Origin: a virus
IMG/VR virus record: IMGVR_UViG_3300027969_003138
Location: 1-62,735 of that record
DNA: 62,735 nucleotides
Reading direction: 5' to 3' (one strand)
Part shown: positions 1-7,016 of the stretch, one piece after another
Position numbering within the stretch: position 1 is the stretch's first letter
Layout: the number at the start of each line of letters is the position of its first letter
Notes under the pieces: generated by a model
Databases searched by the model: none
What the model was told of the DNA's origin: nothing
The model's input: the letters and a program-made list of their open reading frames with translations, nothing else
Made by a program: the position numbers and the translations under genes

Positions 1-64
1 CATCACAGTTAACCCCACTGTGACTAGATTGACAGGGACTCAAACCTATCGTCTATCCCATAAC
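1..64 (-). other. Left-edge segment, possible truncated tRNA
   Basis: This stretch follows the tRNA-Gln gene. Read on the minus strand from 62, it shows a 7-nt acceptor-like segment, T8 and A9, and a GAC/GTC D stem enclosing an 11-nt loop with GG. A CTGT/ACAG stem then surrounds a loop containing CTA. The anticodon arm pairs imperfectly, and the 3' half lies beyond the window. Positions 3-9 and 17-23 also form a competing 7-bp hairpin. It may be a truncated tRNA gene; the isotype cannot be called. Confidence 0.25.
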
Positions 65-142
65 TGGCACCCCCTCAAGGATTCGAACCTCAGAATGTCG
101 GAATCAAAATCCGATGCCTTAGACCAACTTGGCGAAGGGGGT
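65..142 (-). tRNA. tRNA-Gln (anticodon TTG)
   Basis: A full cloverleaf is visible on the minus strand. The acceptor stem is ACCCCCT/AGGGGGT, the anticodon stem is TCGGA/TCCGA, and the 7-nt loop TTTTGAT gives anticodon TTG. The T arm has a normal TTCGAAT loop. The discriminator is G and the 3' CCA is encoded. It lies 5 nt from the next tRNA gene in a regularly spaced array. Confidence 0.93.
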
Positions 143-147
143 AAATT

Positions 148-221
148 TGGTACCCAGTAGAGGTAACGCTCCTCTGATTCACCCTTATCAGGGGTGTGTT
201 ATACTTTTTAACTAACCGGGC
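148..221 (-). tRNA. tRNA-Ile (anticodon GAT) with atypical D and T loops
   Basis: All four stems pair. The acceptor is GCCCGGT/ACTGGGT with discriminator A and encoded CCA, the D stem is GTTA/TAAC, the anticodon stem is CACCC/GGGTG and the T stem is AGAGG/CCTCT. The anticodon loop CTGATAA gives GAT. The anticodon arm is the same as in E. coli tRNA-Ile as I recall it. The D loop (AAAAGTA) lacks GG, and the T loop (AGCGTTA) lacks the TTCRANY consensus, so the usual D-loop/T-loop tertiary contacts cannot form in the standard way. Confidence 0.8.
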
Positions 222-226
222 ATGTT

Positions 227-301
227 TGGTGGATGTAAGTAGATTTGAACTACTGACCTATTCCGTATGAAGGAATTGCACTACCGCTGTGCTATACATC
301 C
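227..301 (-). tRNA. tRNA-Met or tRNA-Ile2 (anticodon CAT)
   Basis: The cloverleaf has acceptor GGATGTA/TACATCC, D stem GCAC/GTGC with GG in the loop, anticodon stem ATTCC/GGAAT with loop TTCATAC, and T loop TTCAAAT. CCA is encoded. A paired first base pair and the absence of three G-C pairs in the anticodon stem argue against an initiator. Sequence alone does not separate elongator Met from a lysidine-modified Ile tRNA. Confidence 0.92.
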
Positions 302-380
302 TGGTACCCCTGATCGGGTTTGAACCGACAACTGACGCTCTCTCTTGAAGAACCGACTTTTCCTATTTGTCTACAGGGGC
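302..380 (-). tRNA. tRNA, isotype unresolved
   Basis: The acceptor GCCCCTG/CAGGGGT, a 3-bp D stem GAC/GTC with GG in the loop, the T arm GTCGG/CCGAT with loop TTCAAAC, and an encoded CCA are all clear. The best anticodon stem is GTTCT/AGAGC. It leaves the loop TCAAGAG, which would read AAG (Leu) but has C instead of U at position 33. The variable region is 7 nt, too short for a standard bacterial tRNA-Leu. Its 3' end abuts the tRNA-Met 5' end with no spacer. Confidence 0.75.
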
Positions 381-386
381 ATTGAT

Positions 387-463
387 TGGGGTGCTTGATG
401 GGATTCGAACCCACGTATATCGGAATCACAATCCGAGGTCTTAACCGCTTGACGACAAGCACC
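387..463 (-). tRNA. tRNA-His (anticodon GTG)
   Basis: The anticodon loop is TTGTGAT within stem TCGGA/TCCGA. Discriminator C faces a G at position -1, the hallmark of tRNA-His. The acceptor is GTGCTTG/CAAGCAC, the T loop is TTCGAAT and the CCA is encoded. Confidence 0.95.
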
Positions 464-469
464 GTGTAT

Positions 470-559
470 TGGTAGAAACGGTGAGATTCGAACTCACGGA
501 CCCTTTCGGATCGACAGTTTTCAAGACTGTTGCCATAAACCTGACTCGACCACGTTTCC
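470..559 (-). tRNA. tRNA-Ser (anticodon TGA)
   Basis: This is a class II tRNA with a long variable arm. The anticodon stem is ACAGT/ACTGT with loop CTTGAAA (anticodon TGA). The acceptor is GGAAACG/CGTTTCT, the T loop is TTCGAAT and the CCA is encoded. Confidence 0.95.
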
Positions 560-565
560 ATATTA

Positions 566-641
566 TGGTGGGACCAGGGCGGTTCGAACGCCCGACCAAC
601 GGATTAAAAGTCCGCTGCTCTACCGACTGAGCTATGGTCCC
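566..641 (-). tRNA. tRNA-Lys (anticodon TTT)
   Basis: A canonical cloverleaf. The acceptor pairs GGGACCA with TGGTCCC, the anticodon loop CTTTTAA gives TTT, the T loop is TTCGAAC and the CCA is encoded. It would decode AAA/AAG, which are common in this AT-rich genome. Confidence 0.95.
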
Positions 642-647
642 GTATAT

Positions 648-724
648 TGGTGCGACCGGAAGGACTTGAACCTCCGACTCCCTATTTCGTAGACAGGTAC
701 TCTAATCCACTGAGTTACGGCCGC
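648..724 (-). tRNA. tRNA-Arg (anticodon ACG)
   Basis: The acceptor is GCGGCCG/CGGTCGC, the anticodon stem is CCTGT/ATAGG with loop CTACGAA (ACG, with A34 expected to become inosine), the T loop is TTCAAGT and the CCA is encoded. This is the promoter-proximal gene of the array. Confidence 0.95.
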
Positions 725-951
725 ATTCTAAAACACACATAGTACACCCTAGTCAACAGGGTTGCCCTCTTGGCCTTATTTTCCACGATGTATGTTTTAG
801 AATGCCGTGTATCTCTACACGACATGATAGGGTCAATACCCTACCCAGTAGTCTTACTAACATGTTGTCTCCATGCTTTCATGTATACTGTCCGCCCATT
901 CTATACATTTAACGTTGTATTACGGCTCTCGTTGCCTATTCACGTTATCTA
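725..951. other. Intergenic region upstream of the tRNA array
   Basis: I see no convincing gene here. On the minus strand there are two TTGAC hexamers (751-756 and 831-836), but neither has a good -10 box at 17 nt. A 6-bp hairpin with a 4-nt loop lies at 806-821. A tRNA-operon promoter or leader may be here but cannot be fixed by eye. Confidence 0.4.
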
Positions 952-1119
952 TCAAGCAATACCAGCTAGCTTGTTAGCTTTCTTGGTAGCCTCTTGAAAG
1001 ACTTTAGCACGTTGAAGTTTATTTTCTATCAACTGTGCTACTTGTTCCTTAGTCAAAACATGATTGCTAAACCAATCTTGTTTGTTTTCAGAAGTTTTGT
1101 ATTCTATCTGTTCATCCAT
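952..1119 (-). CDS. Small hypothetical protein, 55 aa
   Basis: A short frame starts at ATG 1119 and ends with TGA at 952. It begins MDEQIEYKTS and ends KANKLAGIA. It is rich in Lys, Gln and Glu, with no membrane segment or metal motif, and the C-terminal half should be a charged helix. The codons and AT content look like the neighbouring genes. An AGAGGA element sits about 12 nt upstream of the start. It lies between the terminator at 1141-1179 and the tRNA array. I do not recognise a family. Small phage proteins in such positions are often early host-takeover factors, but nothing in the sequence shows that here. Confidence 0.6.
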   Translation of the reverse strand: MDEQIEYKTSENKQDWFSNHVLTKEQVAQLIENKLQRAKVFQEATKKANKLAGIA

Positions 1120-1140
1120 TTCTTGTCAAATCCTCTCTGT

Positions 1141-1179
1141 AAAAGCAAAAACCCCTGAGACTGTTAGTTCCCAGGGGTT
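1141..1179 (-). terminator. Rho-independent terminator
   Basis: Positions 1150-1157 and 1172-1179 form a perfect 8-bp GC-rich stem, with further pairing (GACT/AGT) inside the loop. On the minus strand the stem runs into TTTTTGCTTTT. It would end transcripts coming from the promoter at 1400-1428. Confidence 0.8.
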
Positions 1180-1206
1180 AGATAAAGTTGTTATGATGTT
1201 AACTTG

Positions 1207-1344
1207 TTACCTAGTCCCCGGGGTTCTCTCTTGGTTATCATTTGAACCGCGAATACTTGTTGGATATGCTGGTACAAAGGATACACTGGCTAATGACAGC
1301 CACTGTCCGGTGTGTTTCAACATGTTACAAGTTTTATTCATCAT
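1207..1344 (-). CDS. Possible small protein, 45 aa
   Basis: A frame runs from ATG 1344 to TAA at 1207 and starts MMNKTCNMLK. It is the first open frame after the strong sigma70-like promoter at 1400-1428 and is followed at once by the terminator at 1141-1179, so the three form a compact transcription unit. The ribosome-binding site is weak (AGGA about 14 nt upstream). It has no recognised domain and no clear membrane segment. The unit could instead make a structured RNA: the leader contains an interrupted palindrome, GGTG...CACC, just upstream of the ATG. Confidence 0.4.
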   Translation of the reverse strand: MMNKTCNMLKHTGQWLSLASVSFVPAYPTSIRGSNDNQERTPGTR

Positions 1345-1399
1345 AGTCTTTTATTTAGTCCTGGGTGCAAAATTTACACCTTTTCTCAATTCATGCTGA

Positions 1400-1428
1400 A
1401 GTATAGCATAGGTCGGAATTAATGTCAA
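1400..1428 (-). promoter_or_regulatory. Sigma70-like promoter
   Basis: On the minus strand, TTGACA (1423-1428) is separated by exactly 17 nt from TATACT (1400-1405). This is a near-consensus host-type promoter and suggests early expression. It sits just downstream of the 1439-2329 gene and drives the small unit at 1207-1344. Confidence 0.85.
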
Positions 1429-1438
1429 CATCTTAGGG

Positions 1439-2329
1439 TTATTTCACATTTTTGATAGCAGAATCTACATGAGCCTTAAGAGTAGCTGGCCCAAATTTTG
1501 ATGGTTCAATGTGTTCCGTTGTAAAATATTCAACTGTTGAAGTATCTGTTAAATATTTTTGTATTAAATTACCCCAAAAGATATGTACTTCTGTATTAGT
1601 ATTATTTGGCAGCACTATAGCAAAACCATCGTTAGATTCCCAATTTGGATATCTTTTGTATAAATCTGTGGTTTCATTAATTTTTACAGTAGTAGCTATC
1701 AATACTATTTTCTTAGAATCAATTTGAGATTTTACTATATTGAGTGGAACTACTGCAACATCAATATGCCCTCCTAATAAATCATTGAGTAGAGGATTTG
1801 CTCCCTTATAAGGAATGAAGTCCGGCGGTGTTGTTTTATTATGTAAAAATAATTGGTTTAGTGCAATTTTTTGTGCTGGTGCACCAAATGCAAAACTTTT
1901 TGTTATCTTTTTAGCTTTGATTTCAACTTCTAAATCATTAATAGTTTTAATTCCACTATTTGTATGTGTGATTACAGCCATTGTCGGCTTGCTAATCATA
2001 GAGATGTAATCAAATTGGTAATCGGGATATTTGTTTTTGTACGTAGCAATACCTGCTATAGTAACAAATCCTATGGTTGATCCATTATTTTTTGCGGCCG
2101 CGATTTCAGACAAACCAATTAAACTATCTGCACCGGGTTTGTATGTTGGAATAATTACCAATCCACTAGTTTCTTCTATATATTTTTGAAAATGTTTGAA
2201 TGCAATATCTGTTCCGCCCCCCGGTGGAAATGGTATAATCATTTTTACAGAATTTTTATCTGAATTAAATAACTGGGCTGAACATAAAGATGATATTGTA
2301 AGTAAAAATATTGTTATAAATTTTTTCAT
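1439..2329 (-). CDS. Bug/TctC-family periplasmic solute-binding protein
   Basis: A 296-residue protein with a Sec signal peptide: a KK n-region, a hydrophobic FITIFLLTISSL core and a likely type I cleavage after CSA near residue 18. The loop PFPPGGGTD at about 32-40 and the second-lobe signature PYKGANPLLNDLLGGHIDV are the hallmarks of tripartite-tricarboxylate (Bug/TctC) receptors, which bind carboxylates in the periplasm and pass them to a TctAB permease. No permease genes are in the window, so it would need host partners or act as a lone binder. It overlaps the upstream PP-loop gene by 4 nt (ATGA), suggesting coupled translation. Such a receptor is unusual in a phage. Family call firm, ligand unknown. 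Confidence 0.88.
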   Translation of the reverse strand: MKKFITIFLLTISSLCSAQLFNSDKNSVKMIIPFPPGGGTDIAFKHFQKYIEETSGLVIIPTYKPGADSLIGLSEIAAAKNNGSTIGFVTIAGIATYKNKYPDYQFDYISMISKPTMAVITHTNSGIKTINDLEVEIKAKKITKSFAFGAPAQKIALNQLFLHNKTTPPDFIPYKGANPLLNDLLGGHIDVAVVPLNIVKSQIDSKKIVLIATTVKINETTDLYKRYPNWESNDGFAIVLPNNTNTEVHIFWGNLIQKYLTDTSTVEYFTTEHIEPSKFGPATLKAHVDSAIKNVK

Positions 2330-3456
2330 ATGTCGGTTACATAAAAGTATTTTGACGAGGTTACCTCATATACTTGAGGACCCGTGGAAGATTTTTTTGT
2401 TAGAAATCTATCGTCAATCATATTTACCCTAGTAACAACATTGTGAAAATATTTCTCTCTAATAGTAGACAATTCCGGATGTTCATAAAACCAAAAGAAT
2501 TTATCTGTTCTACTAGCACTATTTGGTTTGTCCGCTTGAAATCGATTATCCCAATTACTATATAATAAACTCCTAGACAAATCATTTTGAAACTGGTTAA
2601 CTATGACTTTTTCTTCAGGTGGCCTAGTTGTAATATTCCATAGAAATTTTTGCTTATCAGGATTTGCTTTATAATATAACGCTAATTGATATGCCTGTTC
2701 AAAAGGTAGTATAGGGAAATCAGGCGTCCAATAAAAACACTCAGTATTTTCTGAATCAATGTTTCCACGTCCAGCCTGATCCAAACATACATCAGTAAAA
2801 AACATATAAATCTTTTGTTTATGAGTAAACAATAATGGTTTATCTATGCCATATATATGCGATACTTTTTTACTGTTAAAATACAGATTACTATCAGACA
2901 TTACACTGTTTAGTAAAATACCACCACCCCTTACAAAATTCAATTTTTCAAAAATTTCATCAACATTTAACGTATCAATTGATTCAGTGTAATCTTTAAT
3001 TGTTATTTTAACGTTTGGTTTGTTTTTTGCCATCCATTCAAGTATCGGTTTAATAGCATAATTCCATTCACTCCAGTAGTTTCTTGCTGAGGTATCACTA
3101 CTGTTCGGGGAATAGAACATACCATCCATTAATGTTTTGGGCCACTTTACACAAACCTCATCTAGTTTGATGTCATTATCAACAAAGGTGCGTAGTATGT
3201 TGTGGCTATCTGCGCCACCACTATAATACAATATCAAATAATCATATGTATCCCTGAGTTGTTGCGCTCTATCTCTATACAACTCATTAAGTGAACGTTT
3301 GCCTAACTGAGACCGATCAAAGTTATTCCACACGTTATTGTGATAGTGAAAATTTATTGGAAAGGTAGTTGGGGATGCACTTACTAATGCATCATATTTG
3401 TTCAAATATTTTTGATCATTAACTGTCCAATAGCCATATTTCTCTGTTTGAATCAT
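2326..3456 (-). CDS. PP-loop (asparagine-synthase-like) protein A
   Basis: A 376-residue protein with the PP-loop signature SGGADS at 79-84, after a hydrophobic strand YLILYY. This motif binds ATP in enzymes that adenylate a carbonyl and release pyrophosphate (asparagine synthetase, beta-lactam synthetase, ExsB/QueC, PAPS reductase). There is no N-terminal glutaminase domain, so any amine would have to be free or come from a partner. The C-terminal half is Trp/Tyr/Phe-rich and unrecognised. It lies between a small gene (14 nt upstream) and the Bug receptor (ATGA overlap). It is one of four PP-loop genes within 11 kb. Substrate unknown. Confidence 0.72.
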   Translation of the reverse strand: MIQTEKYGYWTVNDQKYLNKYDALVSASPTTFPINFHYHNNVWNNFDRSQLGKRSLNELYRDRAQQLRDTYDYLILYYSGGADSHNILRTFVDNDIKLDEVCVKWPKTLMDGMFYSPNSSDTSARNYWSEWNYAIKPILEWMAKNKPNVKITIKDYTESIDTLNVDEIFEKLNFVRGGGILLNSVMSDSNLYFNSKKVSHIYGIDKPLLFTHKQKIYMFFTDVCLDQAGRGNIDSENTECFYWTPDFPILPFEQAYQLALYYKANPDKQKFLWNITTRPPEEKVIVNQFQNDLSRSLLYSNWDNRFQADKPNSASRTDKFFWFYEHPELSTIREKYFHNVVTRVNMIDDRFLTKKSSTGPQVYEVTSSKYFYVTDI

Positions 3457-3470
3457 ACCTAATAGGAGGT

Positions 3471-3770
3471 CTATTCAAATATTTTAGGGCCGATGGTAAT
3501 TCCAACTGCTTCGTTGTATGCATTTCTTATATCCCAGTATGGAGTAAGATCAGGATCTACGTCATATTCGTCAAAATCTTCACGACTGGCCCAAACTCCC
3601 TCATAAAACATTTGCAATCCATCTTCGCTAAATGAAACGTTATATGAAATATGCTTACCCGAATCTATATATGTTTGAAGTTTTAATTTAAATTCTGTAG
3701 ATGATAGTATATTACCATGCCATGGTATATCTACTGATGGTCTTGTATATTGTCTTTTAATTTTAATCAT
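3471..3770 (-). CDS. Small hypothetical protein, 99 aa
   Basis: I start it at ATG 3770 rather than at an in-frame TTG at 3791, because a perfect AGGAGGT ribosome-binding site lies 7 nt upstream of that ATG. The protein begins MIKIKRQYTRP and has alternating hydrophobic strands followed by an acidic C-terminal part (DFDEYDVDPD). Size and pattern are compatible with a small alpha/beta dimeric fold, but no motif proves this. It stops with TAG at 3471. A late-promoter motif at 3793-3800, inside the end of the upstream cupin gene, could drive this gene and those after it. Confidence 0.75.
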   Translation of the reverse strand: MIKIKRQYTRPSVDIPWHGNILSSTEFKLKLQTYIDSGKHISYNVSFSEDGLQMFYEGVWASREDFDEYDVDPDLTPYWDIRNAYNEAVGITIGPKIFE

Positions 3771-3787
3771 TAACTTACCTCCTGTTA

Positions 3788-4438
3788 TCAATTATTTATC
3801 AAAGTTCTAGTTTTCATGGGATTGGCTTCATCTTTGGGGCCTGAATCACTGTCTGGATGAAATACCATAACAGATAAAGAGTCATCGGTTGTCTTAAATC
3901 TATGTATGGTGTGTCTAGGTAAATTATATACCTGTCCGGGAATTAAAGGTATTTCTGAATCTTTTAAAGAACATACTCCTTGTCCACTTAATATAAGTAT
4001 GATACGAACACTAGGGTGCGTATGAAAAGTTTGGTCTGTATTTTTTGGAATAAACAAATAGTTAACGCACGGATCACCGTTTCGTGGAGGATCAATTATA
4101 TTACTATTACTACAACCATCAATATAACTTAAATGTCCAGGAGTATTTACATTATTCAATATAGTAGCTTTGTCATCAAGACCATTAAATCCCGTGGCAT
4201 GTATAATAACAATTTTTCCAGTATTATCCATTTTTGATAAGGTAATTTTTTTACGTGTAGTTACTGCAAAACACCCAGAGATCGAAAAGTCGTCAGTATT
4301 ACATTTTGCATGTGTGGCCATAATAAATTTACAATGACTTGTTTCACTAATGGTATCAATGGCGTCTGATTGATTAGTTACCGATAATATAGTCCTATCA
4401 GATATATAAATTGTTTCATTGGTTTTAATTATATTCAT
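3788..4438 (-). CDS. Cupin-domain protein
   Basis: A 216-residue protein. The C-terminal half (about 125-195) is a cupin barrel: a first motif with H139 and H141 (FHTHPSVR) and a second motif with PRHTIHRF around H176-H179, which together can bind a metal. The N-terminal half is divergent and may be a second, degenerate barrel. Cupins act as dioxygenases, isomerases or small-molecule binders, and here one sits inside a run of PP-loop and hydroxylase genes. It overlaps the upstream PP-loop gene by 4 nt (ATGA). No signal peptide, so cytoplasmic. Fold call fairly firm, reaction unknown. Confidence 0.75.
   Translation of the reverse strand: MNIIKTNETIYISDRTILSVTNQSDAIDTISETSHCKFIMATHAKCNTDDFSISGCFAVTTRKKITLSKMDNTGKIVIIHATGFNGLDDKATILNNVNTPGHLSYIDGCSNSNIIDPPRNGDPCVNYLFIPKNTDQTFHTHPSVRIILILSGQGVCSLKDSEIPLIPGQVYNLPRHTIHRFKTTDDSLSVMVFHPDSDSGPKDEANPMKTRTLINN
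3793..3800 (-). promoter_or_regulatory. T4-like late promoter motif
   Basis: GATAAATA on the minus strand, 22 nt upstream of the ATG at 3770, with AGGAGGT in between. It matches the T4 late -10 box TATAAATA in seven of eight bases. Confidence 0.5.
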
Positions 4439-5322
4439 TTTAAATAATCTCGGTGTATCTTAACAATATCTCCTATTCCACTAGACCAATTAGTAATATT
4501 AGTCCCGTAAGAATGCAAATGGTCAAATAGTAATTTCCAATAATATTGATTTTCAAAATTTAAAGTTTTTATGGGGGATAACAAATTTAATCGATCTTTA
4601 ATATTTTGTAAAAAATTAGTCTTAGGATCGTAACGATACTTTCCATTTGATATTAATTCAGTACTATTTAGTATATGATACCATAGATTAAAATCTGTAC
4701 TAAAGAAATTACCCTCACCTTTTTTCTTATAATACTCAAGGCTAAGGTTATATGAAATCTCGCTTAAATGCATAGGTACATATAGATAATTAGGGTCATA
4801 ATAGGTTATTTTTTCATTAAAAAGTTTTGAATACTTTACATCATTGGTTTTTTCAATATCACCTTCACCTATTACAATATAATAATCGTCAGGTACATGT
4901 TTTATTAAATACGGAACTGATGCATATGTTGGAAAACAAATTTTATGTATATTAAAATTATCAATACTTATGTTACTAAGTAGTTCATTGAATTTAATTG
5001 TAATCACATTTAGTTTAGTGTTGTATTTTTCAGCTATTTTTCTTACCAACAATAAATCTAATTCGTTTACATCTAATATATGAAGAAAATAATATTCTGT
5101 GGATATTTTTTGGTTATAAAGAGACCTGGCAATAAGTTCACTATCTATCCCTGACAAAAATAAAGCAACAGTATTGCAGTTATTATTGATAATTGTATTT
5201 TTTAAATTGTTACAAGCTTGATCAATTGCATCAATAAAATCAATTGTGGTTATATCATCAATACCGTCTAACGAGTAACTAAATTCAAAAGAGACTGGAT
5301 TAAAATTATAAATTCTTTTCAT
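4435..5322 (-). CDS. PP-loop-like protein B with degenerate signature
   Basis: A 295-residue protein resembling the neighbouring PP-loop proteins. The strand TVALF leads into LSGIDSE at 56-62, where the family has SGGxDS. Either one glycine is missing or the first Ser and Gly are replaced, so ATP binding may be altered. The following segment ELIARSL matches the helix after the PP-loop in its paralogues. No glutaminase domain is present. It overlaps the upstream PP-loop gene by 17 nt and the downstream cupin by 4 nt. It may be a non-catalytic partner of one of the other PP-loop proteins, in the manner of a heterodimer; that is inference. Confidence 0.65.
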   Translation of the reverse strand: MKRIYNFNPVSFEFSYSLDGIDDITTIDFIDAIDQACNNLKNTIINNNCNTVALFLSGIDSELIARSLYNQKISTEYYFLHILDVNELDLLLVRKIAEKYNTKLNVITIKFNELLSNISIDNFNIHKICFPTYASVPYLIKHVPDDYYIVIGEGDIEKTNDVKYSKLFNEKITYYDPNYLYVPMHLSEISYNLSLEYYKKKGEGNFFSTDFNLWYHILNSTELISNGKYRYDPKTNFLQNIKDRLNLLSPIKTLNFENQYYWKLLFDHLHSYGTNITNWSSGIGDIVKIHRDYLK

Positions 5323-6421
5323 AATTTTTAATTATATTATCTGATTGATACACCGTATTGATATCTAAATTTTTATAAATTTTTAAATCACCACTTAATG
5401 AACCACTTCGTTGTCTTAAATATACAATATTTTTTAAACTTTGTCTTTTAGTTTTTTGCATATAAAAATCAGTTCCAATAAAATTACTTACTAACTTTTT
5501 AGCAGTAAATTTATACGAATCCCAAGACCCGTAATTTTTAGGCTCATCTGAATACATTGACCACAATTGAAATTCATCTGAACTAAAGAAAGGAAAGTAG
5601 TCTTTTTCAATCCAGTCAGTATCAACCTCTGTAGCTATCCTACTAAACAGGAATACTCTATAATAAACATAAATCCATTTCCATGTAAAATTGTACCACC
5701 AAAATACATCCCACATTGTATGATCTGTCCGGGGACACGATTCTAAATTTTTAATAAAAACACTTGTCCAAAAATGCGCCGCATTGGCATTAACTTTTTT
5801 ACCTTCTGTTATAAACTTAAATAACAAATTGTAATTTAATGGGCAAGATAGACTATTGCTGCCGGCAAACATTTCATAACTTTGTTGTATATCGGCGCCA
5901 AATAATTGATCATTTAGCTCACCGGATACATATATCATTTTAGTAATGTCTGTATCATTGTAACTGAAGTCACTGTTTACTACATTAAAGTGAGGACGTA
6001 TAAAAGAATACCACATCTCAGGATTTTCATCAATACTTTGCTTGTTCATAATTATATTAATTCTTTTTTTTGCTTTGTCCACACCTAAAAGTTTAATAAA
6101 AGAACACAATACTACACTAGAATCTATTCCACCACTGTACATTAGGTATATTGGTTTATCTATTTGAATCTGTCTATCTAATATTTGTTGAGTTTTTAAT
6201 AAAGCACATTCTTCATAACTATATGATTGATTATTACTAACAGGTATATTAAATCTGTCAGGCACATATGTATTAATAGGAAATTTAAATACCCGCGACC
6301 TATCGTTTAATCCAATATTTTTATCACCAATAATTTTAAATAATTGTTTCCAGTATTCAGACTCTGAAAATTTATTAGCCTGATCAATAAATTGCCGACT
6401 TTGATATGCTATTAATTCCAT
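5306..6421 (-). CDS. Asparagine-synthase-like PP-loop protein C
   Basis: A 371-residue protein with the cleanest PP-loop of the set: SGGIDSS at 96-102 after strand PIYLMY. A later motif, SGELNDQLFG (about 166-175), corresponds to the SGEGADELFGG element of asparagine synthetase. This supports an AsnB C-domain-type adenylating amide-forming fold without the N-terminal glutaminase domain. Rich in Trp and Tyr in the C-terminal part. It overlaps genes on both sides (10 nt upstream, 17 nt downstream). It probably activates a carboxylate with ATP and joins it to an amine; substrates unknown. Confidence 0.78.
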   Translation of the reverse strand: MELIAYQSRQFIDQANKFSESEYWKQLFKIIGDKNIGLNDRSRVFKFPINTYVPDRFNIPVSNNQSYSYEECALLKTQQILDRQIQIDKPIYLMYSGGIDSSVVLCSFIKLLGVDKAKKRINIIMNKQSIDENPEMWYSFIRPHFNVVNSDFSYNDTDITKMIYVSGELNDQLFGADIQQSYEMFAGSNSLSCPLNYNLLFKFITEGKKVNANAAHFWTSVFIKNLESCPRTDHTMWDVFWWYNFTWKWIYVYYRVFLFSRIATEVDTDWIEKDYFPFFSSDEFQLWSMYSDEPKNYGSWDSYKFTAKKLVSNFIGTDFYMQKTKRQSLKNIVYLRQRSGSLSGDLKIYKNLDINTVYQSDNIIKNYEKNL

Positions 6422-7011
6422 ATACGTAATCTTTCTGCAAATTCATGAATCATCATTTCCAATTTTTCTACATCGTTCTCTAATATTATTTGCTCAGTAT
6501 AACAATCAACAACCGATTGCACCTTAATTAATAAACCTTTGTAACTATTAATTTTAATCTCAATATCTTTTATTGCCTCATGTCTTGGTAATTTCCTATA
6601 CTCCAAGTATTCTGTTAAATATTTTTCTTCATTACCAGCAAGCATAGATTCGAACAAATGCGGAATATACGGATTTATAAAATATGAACAATGCGATATT
6701 GGAGTAGCCACAAGATTATACAAATGTTCTATTACTGATTTTTTTGTAAATGTTAATTCTTTTTTTTGAATGATTGCTGTATTTACTTCAATGTTATCTA
6801 ATACAGTTATTATTCTGTTTTTATAAAGTATACACATATTTTTAATATTGTGGTCGGTAATTGTATCATAAAAGGTACTATGTATGCCTGCCTTAAAAAT
6901 TGTCAATACTTCTACATCTATTATGGCGTTTTTGATCGCAGTGGCAACTTTGGAATCTTCAGTTTGTGATAGGATTAGGCTAGTCTTTATATCTACAATG
7001 ATATGTTTCAT
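6412..7011 (-). CDS. Hypothetical protein, 199 aa
   Basis: No recognised domain. The N-terminal half alternates short hydrophobic strands (KHIIVDIKTSLILSQ; VEVLTIFKAG). The C-terminal third is a charged helical stretch (EKLEMMIHEFAERLRIWN) that may mediate pairing with another protein. No signal peptide or membrane segment. A perfect T4 late consensus TATAAATA (7017-7024) ends 5 nt before its ATG, with no ribosome-binding site between, so it may be translated from a leaderless transcript. It overlaps the next gene by 10 nt, so it belongs to the same unit as the PP-loop genes. Confidence 0.7.
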   Translation of the reverse strand: MKHIIVDIKTSLILSQTEDSKVATAIKNAIIDVEVLTIFKAGIHSTFYDTITDHNIKNMCILYKNRIITVLDNIEVNTAIIQKKELTFTKKSVIEHLYNLVATPISHCSYFINPYIPHLFESMLAGNEEKYLTEYLEYRKLPRHEAIKDIEIKINSYKGLLIKVQSVVDCYTEQIILENDVEKLEMMIHEFAERLRIWN

Positions 7012-7016
7012 AAATC

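Noticed and set aside
292-561. 89-residue minus-strand frame
   Set aside because: It runs through four tRNA genes whose folds explain the sequence.
1-724. Amber recoding of the phage genome
   Set aside because: TAG ends at least two intact-looking genes (3471 and 10173), no in-frame TAG interrupts conserved genes, and the candidate CTA tRNA is incomplete.
1064-1399. 111-residue plus-strand frame
   Set aside because: It crosses a minus-strand promoter, a terminator and two better-supported small minus-strand frames; no ribosome-binding site.
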